Origin: Candidatus Dormiibacterota bacterium
GTDB lineage: Bacteria > Chloroflexota > Dormibacteria > Aeolococcales > Aeolococcaceae
Length of the DNA: 64,000 bases
Direction: 5' to 3'
Assembly (NCBI GenBank): GCA_003153505.1
Contig: PLZA01000020.1
Location: 1 to 64,000, forward strand
Below are positions 7,790-17,588 of the stretch, piece after piece. The notes under the pieces are model-generated. The model saw nothing but the letters and a program-made list of their open reading frames with translations. It did no database searches and was not told the DNA's origin. Each line of letters opens with the position of its first letter. The first letter of the stretch is position 1. The position numbers and the translations under genes are program-made.

Positions 7790-8599
7790 GTGCCTCCTAG
7801 CATTCTCGCGGTCGCCAATCAGAAGGGCGGTGTCGGAAAGACCACCACGGCTGTCAGCGTGGGCGCGTCGCTCGCCGAGATGGGCCGGAAGGTGCTCTTG
7901 ATCGACATCGACCCTCAGGCCAACGCCACGTCCGGGCTCGGCGTCGATCGAAGCAGCGTGCAGACCAGCATTTACGACGTCATCGTCATGGGGAGGTCGC
8001 TCGAGGAGGCGCGCCTGCACACCGCGGTTCCAGGACTTGATGTGGTGCCCTCTGACATCGCGCTTGCCGGCTCGGAGATCGAGCTGGTCGACCTTGCCCG
8101 CCGCGAACGCCGCCTCCAGTACGCACTCGAAGCCCTGGAGTCGGATGACGACTACGTGCTGATCGACTCGCCTCCGAGTCTCGGTTTGCTCGCCATCAAT
8201 GCGGTGGTCGCCGCTGACGCGCTCCTGATTCCCATCCAGTGCGAGTTCTACGCGCTGGAGGGGTTGGGGCTCCTCATGCACACGCTCGCGCTCCTCCGCA
8301 AAGACCTCAATCCCACGCTCGGAATTGCCGGCATCGTGATGACGCTCTTCGATGCGCGTCTGGCGCTCGCACACCAGGTTGTCGATGAGGTTCGGGCTCG
8401 TTTCGGCGACCAGCTGCTGACTCCCCTCATTCCTCGAAACGTTCGCCTGAGCGAGGCACCGAGCCACGGCGTGCCGATCACCCTCTACGACCCCACGTGC
8501 CGTGGGGCGATCGCCTACCGCGAGCTCAGCGCCAACCTCGATGCACGCATCAGGGGCGGCGCCGTCCTCACCGCAACCGGTATCCCGGACCGGGCGTGA
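7790..8599 (+). CDS. parA: ParA (Soj) chromosome-partitioning ATPase
   Basis: A 269-residue MinD/ParA-type deviant Walker ATPase. The P-loop KGGVGKTTT is at residues 11-19 with the signature lysine, followed by LIDIDPQANATSGLG (Walker A') and the switch DYVLIDSPPSLG. The short N-terminus without an HTH marks the chromosomal type Ib class. ParA gradients move ParB-bound origins to daughter cells. GTG start; its stop overlaps the parB GTG (GTGA). The position 10 kb from dnaA fits a chromosomal par system. Confidence 0.95.
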   Translation: MPPSILAVANQKGGVGKTTTAVSVGASLAEMGRKVLLIDIDPQANATSGLGVDRSSVQTSIYDVIVMGRSLEEARLHTAVPGLDVVPSDIALAGSEIELVDLARRERRLQYALEALESDDDYVLIDSPPSLGLLAINAVVAADALLIPIQCEFYALEGLGLLMHTLALLRKDLNPTLGIAGIVMTLFDARLALAHQVVDEVRARFGDQLLTPLIPRNVRLSEAPSHGVPITLYDPTCRGAIAYRELSANLDARIRGGAVLTATGIPDRA

Positions 8600-9501
8600 G
8601 CGACTCCGCACCGCCCCGCTCGTTCCGCCGCCGCGGTCTCGGCCGCGGCCTCGACGCACTGCTGACCAACGAGGCCGAAGCGGAGGAGGGGTCGCCGCTG
8701 ATCAGCGTCGACCCCGCGACTGTCGCGCCCAACCCAGAGCAGCCCCGCAGGGCGTTCGCACCCGACGCGCTCGCGGCGCTCGGAGAGTCGATCCGACTGC
8801 ACGGGCTGCTCCATCCCATCGTGGTCCAGCGCGAGGGCGACACCTACAGCCTGGTCGCGGGCGAGCGTCGCCTCCGAGCTGCTCAACTCGCCGGGGTCTC
8901 CAGCATTCCGGCGATCGTCCGGCCGGCCGCGGAGTCCAGCCGCCACCAGCTCGAGATGGCGCTCACCGAGAACCTGCTCCGAACCGACCTGAACCCGATG
9001 GAGGAAGCGGCGGCATACGCCCGCCTGTCGGACGCGTTCGGCCTGACTCACGAGGCGATTGCGCTCCGCCTCGGGCGCAGCCGTTCGGGGATCTCCAATG
9101 CCATCCGCCTGCTCGATTTGCCCGCCCCGGTCCAGGAGGCGGTCGCCGACTCCCGGCTCACCGCGAGCCACGCGCGGGCCCTGCTCGTGCTCCCCATGGC
9201 GGCGGATCAGGAGGCGCTGGCGGCCCTTGTGATCGCAGATAGCCTCAATGTGCGCGATACCGAGCGTGCCGTCCAGGAGCGCCTGACACGGGCGGCGCCA
9301 GGGCCACAGCGCGCGGCGAGCGCCGCCCAGGTGGAGGCCGCGCCTGACGATGTCGCCTTGCGCCGTGGCCTCGAGCACGCGCTCGGCGTGCCGGTGCGCC
9401 TCCAGCGCCGCAAGGGGGGTGGCGGCAGAATCGTCATCGACTGGGCCGACGAATCGGACCTCGACGCTCTCTATAGCAAGCTCGGAGGGCCGCCGCTCTA
9501 G
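8596..9501 (+). CDS. parB: ParB (Spo0J) centromere-binding CTPase
   Basis: 301 residues from GTG 8596. The family N-terminus RRRGLGRGLDALL that stimulates ParA is present, then the CTP-binding box with GERRLRAAQLAG, the ENLLRTDLNPMEEAAAY segment and the HTH LTHEAIALRLGRSRSGISNAIRLL that reads parS. The C-terminal dimerisation region follows a short linker. Earlier in-frame starts overlap parA and are unlikely. No canonical parS was seen by eye in the window. Confidence 0.95.
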   Translation: MSDSAPPRSFRRRGLGRGLDALLTNEAEAEEGSPLISVDPATVAPNPEQPRRAFAPDALAALGESIRLHGLLHPIVVQREGDTYSLVAGERRLRAAQLAGVSSIPAIVRPAAESSRHQLEMALTENLLRTDLNPMEEAAAYARLSDAFGLTHEAIALRLGRSRSGISNAIRLLDLPAPVQEAVADSRLTASHARALLVLPMAADQEALAALVIADSLNVRDTERAVQERLTRAAPGPQRAASAAQVEAAPDDVALRRGLEHALGVPVRLQRRKGGGGRIVIDWADESDLDALYSKLGGPPL

Positions 9502-9516
9502 GACACGCGCCCCGGC

Positions 9517-9999
9517 TCAGCTCGAAGTTCTGGGGTCGCCGGCGCCGTGACCGCCCCGCGTGTACCGCTCGACCGCGCGGTCATACGCCTCCCGCACCAG
9601 CGGTTGCAGCGCCTCGAGCGTTTCCTCGCTGGGATTGAGGACGCACACCCAGTGGTATTCCGCGTAGACCGGGTGTGGCATGAGCCGGTTGAGCGCGGCG
9701 AAGTCGTGCACAGCGCTCGCGTCGATGAGCGACTCGTACGTCTCCCCGCTCAGTCCGATGTTCAGACGGAAGACGTCCTCCCGGTCCAGGTTCGAGAGAT
9801 TGTCGAAATCGGCGTAGTTCTTCGTGACGATGGTGGCGAAGGGAAAGCGCTTGGCGCCCTCCAGAGCCCTGTCCGGGTCGTAGATGAAGAACGTGTCGCC
9901 CCAGGCGATCTCCGGCGCGCCGGATTCCATTGACGCGACGTCCGCGTCGACGCCCGCAAACGTGGTCGTGATCGACTCCACGATCGCGCGTTGGTCCAT
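9517..9999 (-). CDS. DUF6194 family protein
   Basis: A 160-residue protein whose PEIAWGDTFFIYDP, PFATIVTKNYADFDNLSNLDREDVFRLNIG (read as two blocks) and YAEYHWVCVLNP segments match DUF6194, a family of unknown function seen mainly in Actinobacteria. It recalls the MmcQ/YjbR-like fold. Convergent with parB, 15 bp apart. A TATCCG -10-like hexamer 6 nt before the ATG may drive it. Confidence 0.7.
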   Translation of the reverse strand: MDQRAIVESITTTFAGVDADVASMESGAPEIAWGDTFFIYDPDRALEGAKRFPFATIVTKNYADFDNLSNLDREDVFRLNIGLSGETYESLIDASAVHDFAALNRLMPHPVYAEYHWVCVLNPSEETLEALQPLVREAYDRAVERYTRGGHGAGDPRTSS

Positions 10000-10032
10000 C
10001 TGCGACGGATACCTGGCGCCCGGCCGCCAGGA

Positions 10033-10665
10033 TCAGCCGACGGGTCGGTCAGCTGCTCCCGTGAGGCGAGCCTCGGCTGCGTCGGCGTCGAAGTTTGCGA
10101 GGAAGGCCTCGATGTACTTCGGGCGGTCGGCCGGCTTGTAGTCGAGGAGAAAGGCGTGCTCCCACACGTCCATGACGACGATGGGCTTGAAGCCCGCGAT
10201 GTTGCCGTCCTCGTGGAGCGTGATCCAGTGGTTGCTCAGCCGGCCGGTGGCGGTGTCCAGGAAGGTCACCGCCCAGCCGACGCCGCGCATCCCGCCAATC
10301 GCTGTGAAGTCCTTGCGCCAGGTGTCGATGTCACCGAACGACTCGCCGAGCGCGCGTCCGAGCGCGGACGACGACGAGATGCCACCACCGCTCGCCTTGG
10401 TGAGGTTGCCGAAATACCACTCGTGGAGGACCATTCCGTTGTACTCGAAGCCGAGCCGTCTGGTGATCTCCGCGTAGGACGGGTTCGTCGACAGGCCCTG
10501 GCCCGCCTGCTGCAAGGTGACCAGCTGCTCGTTGAGCAGGTTCGTGTTTTTGACATAACCTGCATAAAGTCCGAAGTGGACCTCGAGGGTGTTGTCCGAG
10601 ATTCCGGTGAGTCCGGACAGGTCGAAGGTCTTCGCCTTGTACGGCGTCTGGGTCAGGAGGGCCAT
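10033..10665 (-). CDS. Superoxide dismutase, Fe/Mn family
   Basis: 210 residues. The metal ligands can be assigned: His in EVHFGLY, His in MVLHEWYF, Asp and His in MDVWEHAFLLDY. GMRGVGWAV carries the conserved Gly-Trp. It disproportionates superoxide. There is no signal peptide, so it is cytoplasmic. The HEWYF and GISSSSALGRAL segments are like the soil Chloroflexota/Actinobacteria subgroup; metal choice between Fe and Mn cannot be decided from the sequence. Monocistronic. Confidence 0.9.
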   Translation of the reverse strand: MALLTQTPYKAKTFDLSGLTGISDNTLEVHFGLYAGYVKNTNLLNEQLVTLQQAGQGLSTNPSYAEITRRLGFEYNGMVLHEWYFGNLTKASGGGISSSSALGRALGESFGDIDTWRKDFTAIGGMRGVGWAVTFLDTATGRLSNHWITLHEDGNIAGFKPIVVMDVWEHAFLLDYKPADRPKYIEAFLANFDADAAEARLTGAADRPVG

Positions 10666-10748
10666 CTTCTGCCTCGTGTTGCAAGCGGGTCAACGATCGT
10701 GGTTCGCTCACATTCTGGCAGCGTGGGACCGCATCGCGCAGGGCGGAA

Positions 10749-12809
10749 TCACCCAGCCGGAGCGGAGATGTCCACCGGTTTGTTGTAGCTCGTGTAGGTG
10801 TCGGTCATGAAGTGCCCAGGCGCGTCCATCGCCACCTGGCGGACGCGGCCCGCGGCGTCGATCCAGAACATGAACCATATCGGTGTGGACTGAGAATTCC
10901 CGAAGCTCGCGACCATGGTGGTGGGGATGCCGTCGAGCACCTGCTGGCCGATCACATGGGCGTTGGTCAGCGGCCGGAAGAAATCCCAGACGAACGACGG
11001 GACCGTGTTGGGGGACGCCGATGGCTGTTGCTGCCAGGGCTGCCCCGGGGCCTCCTGGGTGTAGAGCGTGCTGCCGATCCAGATGGTCCGGCCGCTGCTG
11101 TTGATGGTCCACGTGGTCCGGTCGGGCGCGTCCGACGCGAACTGACTGTGAACGGTGACCGAGCCTGAGTTGAGAACCTCGCTGACCTGGTACGCGGTGA
11201 GCGCGTTCATGGCCGCATCGAGCCTGGTGAGCAGCGCGTCGCCGGACGGCGCCGGCAGCGCCGGGAGCGTGAACTGGGCTTCACCACTCTGTGCGCCGTT
11301 GAGCACGTCGACCCAGATCCGGTCCCCCTGCTTGATATCGATCGACGCCCGCCGGCACGTATCGCCGCACGGCAGCAGTGGCTTGAACACGCCATTGACC
11401 GCGATGTTGGCGGCGATGCCCCTCGCCTGCGCCGACCCCGTGACCGGGAGCACATAGACGGTCGCCTGGTTCCGACCAGGAGTTCCCGGCGAAAGGCTCA
11501 GTCCTACCAGCACGCTTCCCGCCGGCCCGGCCATGGTCAGCTCGCCTGCCGTCGGAAGTCCGGCGGTCGGGGTCGCCGCCGCATCTTCCGCCGCCCGCTG
11601 CGCCGCAGCGCTCGGCGGGGTGGGGAAGGATGCCAGGAGGGCGGCCGCCGCGATCACGCCGGCGGCGAGCCCCGCCTCGACGCGCACATGCGGCCGTTTG
11701 AGCCGCCAGGCCATCGCCGACAGCGGCAGCATCACGGCCACGAGCGCCATCTTGACCAGCAGAACCCGGCCGTACGCCGTGCCGAACAGCGACTGGATCG
11801 AGCCGAGTTGCGTGACCGCTTCGAGCCCCCCGGCCACCACGGTGACTCCGAAGGCCGCAAGCGCCACCGGCGTGAACCGGCCAAGCAGGATGCGAGCTTC
11901 GAGCGATCGCCAACCACCCGGCGGGCGAAGTGCCGCAAGCGCCGCGATCCCACCCGCCCACAGTCCCGCGGCGAGGAGATGCACGGCATCCAGCCCGATC
12001 CCGAACCAGGCGGGGTTCACGCCGGCGGCGTGCCCACCCGCTGCGAGCATCACCAGCGCCCCCGCAACCCAGATCGGTAGCGTGCGCCACCCCTGGATCA
12101 CGGCGATCAGCGCCAGAGCCTCCAAGGCGAGCCTGGCGATCAGAGCGGCGCCCGAGAGGCCGCCGAAGTAGGCGATGTAGCTGGAGATGCTGTGCCCGCC
12201 GGATCCGACCGTGGCCTCGGCCCACACGACCACCAGGCCGGCGGACAAGGCGATGCTCGACGCGCGGTAGCCGGGCTTGATCCATTCCAGCAGCGGCGGC
12301 CGCCTGGCGAGCCTGCTGATCAGGAGTTGACCGGCCAGGAACAGCAGGGCGAGCGCCTCGATCCATTTGACGGCGCCGATCGCGATGTCCGATGGCTGGG
12401 GGCCTGGCACGGCGTTGGCGGCGACCTCCGGCGCAGCCGGTCCCGAGACGCCCACGTCGAAGGTGAAGCTGCCGCTGACGTGGTGGCCGTCGTCGGCACT
12501 CACCGAGGTCCAGTTCACCCGGTAGGCCCCCGGTGCATTGGTGGCCATGGGGATACGGATCTCCTGGGGGCTGTCGACCTGACCGCTCCAGACGTGCCCG
12601 GTGGGATCGAGGACGGTGGCGGATGACAGCGTCGCGTTGAGCTGCTGATCGAACTCCAGCGACACCACCCCGGGGGCGGTGCCGAGACGCGCGCCCGCCG
12701 GCGGCGACGATGCGCTCAGCAGCGCGTGAGCGGACGCTGCGACGGGTACGGCGAGCACGACGAACGTCGCGATCACCGCCGCGGCCAGGCGGCGCACCCC
12801 CGTTGTCAC
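10749..12809 (-). CDS. CopC-CopD fusion with extra C-terminal lipoprotein-like domain
   Basis: 686 residues from GTG 12809. A signal peptide ends at ASAHA, exposing the N-terminal His of a CopC domain (to about residue 125) with the second copper-site motif DDGHHVSGSF. An eight-helix CopD membrane domain follows (about 150-400). After a low-complexity Ala linker, the last 270 residues are extracytoplasmic and end in a beta-rich region (TTWTINSSGRTIWIGSTLY, IDAAGRVRQV) that recalls LppX/LprG-like carriers. CopC-CopD handles copper in the envelope. The third domain is unusual. Confidence 0.82.
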   Translation of the reverse strand: MTTGVRRLAAAVIATFVVLAVPVAASAHALLSASSPPAGARLGTAPGVVSLEFDQQLNATLSSATVLDPTGHVWSGQVDSPQEIRIPMATNAPGAYRVNWTSVSADDGHHVSGSFTFDVGVSGPAAPEVAANAVPGPQPSDIAIGAVKWIEALALLFLAGQLLISRLARRPPLLEWIKPGYRASSIALSAGLVVVWAEATVGSGGHSISSYIAYFGGLSGAALIARLALEALALIAVIQGWRTLPIWVAGALVMLAAGGHAAGVNPAWFGIGLDAVHLLAAGLWAGGIAALAALRPPGGWRSLEARILLGRFTPVALAAFGVTVVAGGLEAVTQLGSIQSLFGTAYGRVLLVKMALVAVMLPLSAMAWRLKRPHVRVEAGLAAGVIAAAALLASFPTPPSAAAQRAAEDAAATPTAGLPTAGELTMAGPAGSVLVGLSLSPGTPGRNQATVYVLPVTGSAQARGIAANIAVNGVFKPLLPCGDTCRRASIDIKQGDRIWVDVLNGAQSGEAQFTLPALPAPSGDALLTRLDAAMNALTAYQVSEVLNSGSVTVHSQFASDAPDRTTWTINSSGRTIWIGSTLYTQEAPGQPWQQQPSASPNTVPSFVWDFFRPLTNAHVIGQQVLDGIPTTMVASFGNSQSTPIWFMFWIDAAGRVRQVAMDAPGHFMTDTYTSYNKPVDISAPAG

Positions 12810-12882
12810 GTTCCCATGATGGAGCAGCGCGTCCAGGCCACAGACGTGGCGGCACTGGCGGTTCCCTGCATAATCGGCCCGA

Positions 12883-13665
12883 GTGGCTCAGGTACTCCCG
12901 CCCCCGGAAGCGACGAGCGCGCCAAGTCCCTGGTGGCGAGGATCATGGGTCCGAGACACCATCGAGGTGCTGCTGATCGCCGTGATCCTCTACGTCGCCA
13001 TCGCCTTCGCGCTGCAGACTGTGCGGGTCGACGGCGAGAGCATGGTGGGCACGTTGCAGAACCAGGATCTGCTGCTCGCCAGCAAGATCTCGTACGACTT
13101 CGGCGGTAATCCCCAACGCGGCGACATCGTGATCCTGATCCCGCCCGCGGATCCGTCGCAGGACTTCATCAAGCGGGTGATCGGCGTGCCTGGCGACGTC
13201 ATCGAGATCGACGGCGACCATACGCCCACCCAGGTGCTCATTAAGCCTGGTGGCAAGGGCGCGTTCCAGGTGCTGAACGAGCCCTACCTTCCGCAGCCGT
13301 GGGTCACCCTCAAGTACTGCTGCACCCCGTCCGGGATGGCCACCACGTCGAGCCCGCAACCCCTGACCATCCCCGCCGGCGACTACTTCGTCATGGGTGA
13401 CAACCGCAACTTCTCGAGCGACTCGCGCGTCTTCGGCCTCGTTCCGCGCAAGAACATCCTCGCCAAGGCCATCCTGCGCATCTGGCCGCTCGACCACTTC
13501 GGCGGCCTGGGCGCGGGACCGATCCTCGAGCCGGTCAGCACCACTGCGCTGGCGATTCCTGCGCTCGGTATCGCAGCTTTCGAGGCCTGGCGGTGGCGGC
13601 GCAGGCGGATGCGGCGATCAGCGGCGGCCCGGACGGCGCCGCCCGGCCCGGACCCGCTGAGCTAG
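12883..13665 (+). CDS. lepB: Signal peptidase I
   Basis: 260 residues. One N-terminal membrane helix (IEVLLIAVILYVAIAFAL), then box B with the catalytic Ser53 (GESMVGTL), box D with the general base Lys97 (DFIKRVIGVPGD) and box E GDNRNFSSDSR. It cleaves signal peptides on the outer face of the membrane. The C-terminus has an additional hydrophobic helix and a very basic tail (WRWRRRRMRR). CATAAT lies 8 nt before the GTG start, so transcription is nearly leaderless. Confidence 0.93.
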   Translation: MAQVLPPPEATSAPSPWWRGSWVRDTIEVLLIAVILYVAIAFALQTVRVDGESMVGTLQNQDLLLASKISYDFGGNPQRGDIVILIPPADPSQDFIKRVIGVPGDVIEIDGDHTPTQVLIKPGGKGAFQVLNEPYLPQPWVTLKYCCTPSGMATTSSPQPLTIPAGDYFVMGDNRNFSSDSRVFGLVPRKNILAKAILRIWPLDHFGGLGAGPILEPVSTTALAIPALGIAAFEAWRWRRRRMRRSAAARTAPPGPDPLS

Positions 13666-13673
13666 CGAGCAGC

Positions 13674-14147
13674 TCAGCCGTTCACCCACGAGGCGTCGGC
13701 ACCGCTCCACTCGACGAGCTCCGCCGGTTGGAAGAAGAGCGCAACCTCCTCCGCACCGCGCCCCGGCGAGTCGCTGCCGTGCACCACGTTATTGCCAATG
13801 CTGACCGCAAGATCGCCGCGGATGCTTCCCGGCGCGGCCGCTGACGGATTGGTGGCACCCATCATCGAGCGCACCTGCGCGACCGCGTCGTCGCCCTCCC
13901 ACACCATGGCGACGACGGGCGCCGACGTGATGAAGTCGACGAGCCCGGCGAAGAAGGGTTTGCCGCGATGTTCCGCGTAGTGGCGTTCCGCCAGCTCACG
14001 GTCGATACGCAGCAACTTCAGGGCGAGGAGGTGCAGGCCCCGCCGCTCGAAACGGGTGATCACCTCGCCGATGAGGCGGCGCTGCACGCCGTCGGGCTTG
14101 ACCAGGACGAGGGTTCGTTCGAGGGTCACGGCGCGCAAGTCTGACAT
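13674..14147 (-). CDS. ndk: Nucleoside diphosphate kinase
   Basis: 157 residues from ATG 14147; a longer frame upstream is noise. [14 protein letters not shown], the nucleotide-binding [11 protein letters not shown] stretch and the active-site His in [20 protein letters not shown] are all present. It equilibrates NTP pools. It is the last gene of the leftward M16-ndk pair, 7 nt after the protease stop. Confidence 0.94.
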   Translation of the reverse strand: MSDLRAVTLERTLVLVKPDGVQRRLIGEVITRFERRGLHLLALKLLRIDRELAERHYAEHRGKPFFAGLVDFITSAPVVAMVWEGDDAVAQVRSMMGATNPSAAAPGSIRGDLAVSIGNNVVHGSDSPGRGAEEVALFFQPAELVEWSGADASWVNG

Positions 14148-14154
14148 GCGGGCA

Positions 14155-15429
14155 TCAGACCGCGATCGCCTTCTGGAACCGTGTCTCGCTGCGGAACGGC
14201 CCCACCACCGCCGCTCGGAGCCCGCCCGCAAGCACCCGCGCCGCGAGCTCGCTGACCTCGCCCGCTTCGACCGAGTCGAGGCGCGCCACGAGCTCCTCGG
14301 GCTCGACGATCGCGCCCTGGAGCAGGAGCTGCTGACCCGCGTACTCGCACAGGGCCGATGTGCTCTCCAGCTGCAGCAGGAGGCGTCCCTTTGCATACTC
14401 GCGTGCCTTGGTGAGCTCCGCGTCTCCCACCGGCCGCTCCGCGAGCTTGCGGAGCTCGCACACCGCCGCCTCGAGCGCGGTGGCAGCCTGCCTCGGCTCG
14501 CACGCGAGACCGATCCCGAGCACGCCCGTGTCCGACATCCGGCTCATGAACGAGTGCACGTCGTAGACCAGGCCGCGGCGCTCGCGGAGCTCGAGGAAGA
14601 GCCTGCTGGACATGCCCTCGCCGAGGATGACGTTGAGGATCTCGGCCACGTGGCGGTCCGGGTCGTTGTATGACGGCGCCCGAGCGCCGACCAGGATGTT
14701 GGCCTGCTCGGCGCTGCGCCGGATCACCTTGAGCGGCGGACCCGATGGTGGAGTCGCCGGCACCGCGGCGGTGGCCGGAGCCCGGCGCCTTTCGGCCCAG
14801 GGGCCGATCGCGTCGTCGATCATGCGGGTGGCCTGGGCGGTCTCGAAACCGCCGGCGATGCTGACGACAAGGGTCGACGGCAGCATGTGGCGTTCGAGAT
14901 GACGCCGGCAGTCTTCCGCTGTGAACGAGAGGACCGTCTCCTCGCGTCCGGCGACATCCCAGCCGAGCGGATGGTCGGGCCACATCAGCGCGTCGAATGC
15001 GATCTGCACGTAGTCCTGGGGGTTGTCCTGGTACATGCGGAGCTCTTCGATCACCACCTGGCGCTCCTTGACGACCTCCGCGTGTTCGAGAGCCGGGCTC
15101 AGCAGCATGTCCCCGAGCACCGACACGGCCAGGCCGAACTTTGCGACCGGAACTCGCGTCCAGAAGATCGTCGCCTCGCGATCGGTGGCGGCGTTGAGCA
15201 CCCCGCCGACTCCCTCGATTGCCTCGCTGATGTCGCGCGCGGTCGGATACGTCCTGCCGCCCTTGAACACCATGTGCTCGACGAAGTGGCTGATGCCGCT
15301 CTCTGACTCGCTCTCATGGCGGGATCCGACCCCGACCATGAACGCGATCGCAACCGAGGCGCGACCCGGCAGCGGCACCGCCGTCAGCCTGGTCCCCCCG
15401 GCCAGGGATTCGACGCCGAATTCGGTCAG
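14155..15429 (-). CDS. M16 family zinc peptidase (probable CTG start)
   Basis: 424 residues if started at the CTG overlapping the jag stop (CTGA). The inverted zinc motif HFVEH is at residues 48-52 with the downstream acidic ligand in the usual region (about residue 125). Half-size M16B protein, acting as a dimer, related to mitochondrial processing peptidase and bacterial YmxG/PqqL. The family N-terminus ([21 protein letters not shown]) precedes the first standard start, GTG 15378, which would delete strand one. No ATG, GTG or TTG lies between. Every neighbouring junction is a GTGA or ATGA overlap, so CTGA fits the pattern. Confidence 0.85.
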   Translation of the reverse strand: MTEFGVESLAGGTRLTAVPLPGRASVAIAFMVGVGSRHESESESGISHFVEHMVFKGGRTYPTARDISEAIEGVGGVLNAATDREATIFWTRVPVAKFGLAVSVLGDMLLSPALEHAEVVKERQVVIEELRMYQDNPQDYVQIAFDALMWPDHPLGWDVAGREETVLSFTAEDCRRHLERHMLPSTLVVSIAGGFETAQATRMIDDAIGPWAERRRAPATAAVPATPPSGPPLKVIRRSAEQANILVGARAPSYNDPDRHVAEILNVILGEGMSSRLFLELRERRGLVYDVHSFMSRMSDTGVLGIGLACEPRQAATALEAAVCELRKLAERPVGDAELTKAREYAKGRLLLQLESTSALCEYAGQQLLLQGAIVEPEELVARLDSVEAGEVSELAARVLAGGLRAAVVGPFRSETRFQKAIAV

Positions 15430-16181
15430 TACGACCGCCCGGATGACCGGCCCTGGCGGGCTCCTTCGAAGCGCTCTGGCGGGCCCCCCTGCGCCGGTCC
15501 GGTGGGATTGATGACCACTCGGCGCGCGGGCTCTCTGCCAGTGCTCTCGGTGGTCACGTCGGGATCCTCGGCGAGGGTCATGTGGATGACGCGCCGCTCG
15601 TAGGCGTGCATCGGGTCGAGCGTGTACGGCTCGCCGGTTCGCTTGACCCGCAGCGCAAGGCGCTCTGCCAGCTCGCGGACCTGATCCTCGCGGCGGGCGC
15701 GGTAGCGCTCCACGTCGAGGATGACCCGGCGGGTTTCGACACCCTCTTCACCCAGCATGAGGTTCACCGCGGTCTGCAGCGAGCGCAGGGTCTCACCCCG
15801 CCACCCGATGAGCAGGCCCAGATCGTCACCCGCGATGTCGAGGATGATCGGGCCTCCGGCAGAAGAGCCCGCGGTCCCCGTCCCGCGACGCACGCTGACC
15901 CGGCACGGCACCTCCATGCGCGTCAGCAGCTCCTCGAGGAGCGCGCGTGCGCCGGCAGCGTGCTCGTCGATCCTGTAGACGCGCACACGGCGCTCACCGG
16001 TCGACAAGCGCTCGCCGGGGAGGGCCCGGCTCTCCGGTGACAGCACCTGCACTTCCACCTGCTCACGGTTCGCGCCGAGCTGGCTGAGCGCATTGCTCAC
16101 AGCCTCCTCGATGGTCGCTCCGCGCGCCTCGACCCCATCCTCGGTCTCTGCTTCGGCCGACGTCACCCTGCTCTCGCTCAC
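15426..16181 (-). CDS. jag: Jag/KhpB RNA-binding protein (Jag-N, KH, R3H)
   Basis: 251 residues from the second of two tandem GTGs, with GGAG just upstream. A short Jag_N domain opens the protein (GATIEEAVSNALSQLGANREQVEVQV in part), then a KH domain with the GxxG loop in LIGWRGETLRSLQ, then an R3H domain (DPMHAYERRVIHMTLAED). KhpB-type proteins bind RNA and affect cell division and sporulation in Gram-positives. Its place after yidC is widely conserved. Confidence 0.93.
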   Translation of the reverse strand: MSESRVTSAEAETEDGVEARGATIEEAVSNALSQLGANREQVEVQVLSPESRALPGERLSTGERRVRVYRIDEHAAGARALLEELLTRMEVPCRVSVRRGTGTAGSSAGGPIILDIAGDDLGLLIGWRGETLRSLQTAVNLMLGEEGVETRRVILDVERYRARREDQVRELAERLALRVKRTGEPYTLDPMHAYERRVIHMTLAEDPDVTTESTGREPARRVVINPTGPAQGGPPERFEGARQGRSSGRSY

Positions 16182-16203
16182 CACTTCTCCCTCGACGCCG
16201 CGC

Positions 16204-17307
16204 TCAGCGGCGCCGCCTCCGTCTGTTCGGTCTGTTGGGTCGCGCCAGCGAGCGCGCGGTTGCGCTCTGTGATCGAGCCGGTGGCTCTTCCTCGGCTGCG
16301 TCGGGCTTGGTGCCGTTGGCGCTTGCCGGCTTGCTGCCGTTGGCGCTCGCAGCCTTGGTGCCGTTGCGCGTCCCGTTCTTGCCAGGTTTGACCACAATAG
16401 TGGTGCCTTTCCCCGATCCTGCACCGGTCTTGACGGGCGTGCGCGGAATCGTCAGCGCCGTCACGCGGTTGGCGCCCGGAAACCAGGAGGGAACCACCAG
16501 CCCGTTCCAGCCGAGCAGGTGGTACTGCTGCGCCACCATGAAGATCGTGCCCGTCGCCCAGTAGATGGCCAGTCCCTGCGGGAACAGGAAGCTGAACACG
16601 AAGATCATCACCGGGAAGATGAACGACATCTGCTTGGTGACGCCCTGCATCGAGCGCTCCTGGTCGGACATGTCCGGACGCGAGGGCGGCATCATCATGC
16701 GCGACTGCGCGAACGTGAACAGACCCGCGATGAGTGGGAGGATGAGCAGGGCCGGGTGCAGGAGGACGCTCGCGACCGTCGCTCCCTTGGCAGAGCAGCA
16801 CGCCTGCTGAGCGGACTGGGTCAGGTCGCTGATCCAGAGGAATCCCTTATCGCCGCCATGCAAGGTCGACGTGACCGACCGGATCGACTGGTAGAGGCCG
16901 ATGAGCACCGGCATCTGCACCAGCGCCGGAATGCATCCGGTCAGGCTCGAAAACGGGCTGATGCCGTGCTCCTTGTAGAGCGCGTTCATCTCCTGGCTCA
17001 GCCGCTGCGGCTCCTTCTTGTACTTCTTGCGCAGCTCCTGGAGTTGCGGCGCGACGAGCCGCTGCTCCGCCTGGATGCGCCGCGATGTACGCAACTGCCA
17101 GCCGAAGACCGGGAAGAGCACGGCGCGGATGCCGATCGTGAGCACGACGACCGCAAGGCCGAAGGCTCCGATCGCCTTGAGCGGTGGGACCTGCGTGAAT
17201 ATCTTGACCAGTTCCTGCAATACCCACGCGAACGGGTATTGCAGGATCGAGAAGATCGACAGCGGGTTGAAGCCGCTCGAGGTGGTGGTCGTTGCGGCAG
17301 CGATCAC
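16204..17307 (-). CDS. yidC: YidC/Oxa1 membrane protein insertase
   Basis: 367 residues from GTG 17307, which overlaps the yidD stop (GTGA). Five membrane segments of the short Gram-positive type without the large periplasmic domain. The hydrophilic-groove arginine lies in [10 protein letters not shown]. Hallmarks [21 protein letters not shown] and [17 protein letters not shown] are present. The C-terminal tail is long and repetitive, with [20 protein letters not shown]-type repeats and a final run of arginines, probably for ribosome contact. Confidence 0.95.
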   Translation of the reverse strand: MIAAATTTTSSGFNPLSIFSILQYPFAWVLQELVKIFTQVPPLKAIGAFGLAVVVLTIGIRAVLFPVFGWQLRTSRRIQAEQRLVAPQLQELRKKYKKEPQRLSQEMNALYKEHGISPFSSLTGCIPALVQMPVLIGLYQSIRSVTSTLHGGDKGFLWISDLTQSAQQACCSAKGATVASVLLHPALLILPLIAGLFTFAQSRMMMPPSRPDMSDQERSMQGVTKQMSFIFPVMIFVFSFLFPQGLAIYWATGTIFMVAQQYHLLGWNGLVVPSWFPGANRVTALTIPRTPVKTGAGSGKGTTIVVKPGKNGTRNGTKAASANGSKPASANGTKPDAAEEEPPARSQSATARSLARPNRPNRRRRRR

Positions 17308-17588
17308 GCGGCTCTCCCGGCTTGCGTCGTCTCGTGGTGAACCCGTCGCGCCGCTCGCCAGCTGATGTAGGTCTCCGGCACCAGGTCGATGCCGCCCTCG
17401 TGGAACGGGTGGCATCGGGCGATGCGGCGCACCGCGAGCCACCAGCCGCGGCGGGCGCCGAAGCGTTGAATCGCCTCATAGCCGTAGTGCGAGCAGGTCG
17501 GCTCGTAGCGGCAGGAGCTCATCATTCCGAAGAGCGGGCCGATGGTGACCTGGTAGATCCGGATGAAGACCAGGCTGGCGCGTCTCAC
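17304..17588 (-). CDS. yidD: YidD membrane protein insertion factor
   Basis: 94 residues with the DUF37 signature [15 protein letters not shown] and [17 protein letters not shown]. Assists YidC-dependent insertion. Both ends are coupled by 4-nt GTGA overlaps to rnpA and yidC. Confidence 0.96.
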   Translation of the reverse strand: MRRASLVFIRIYQVTIGPLFGMMSSCRYEPTCSHYGYEAIQRFGARRGWWLAVRRIARCHPFHEGGIDLVPETYISWRAARRVHHETTQAGRAA

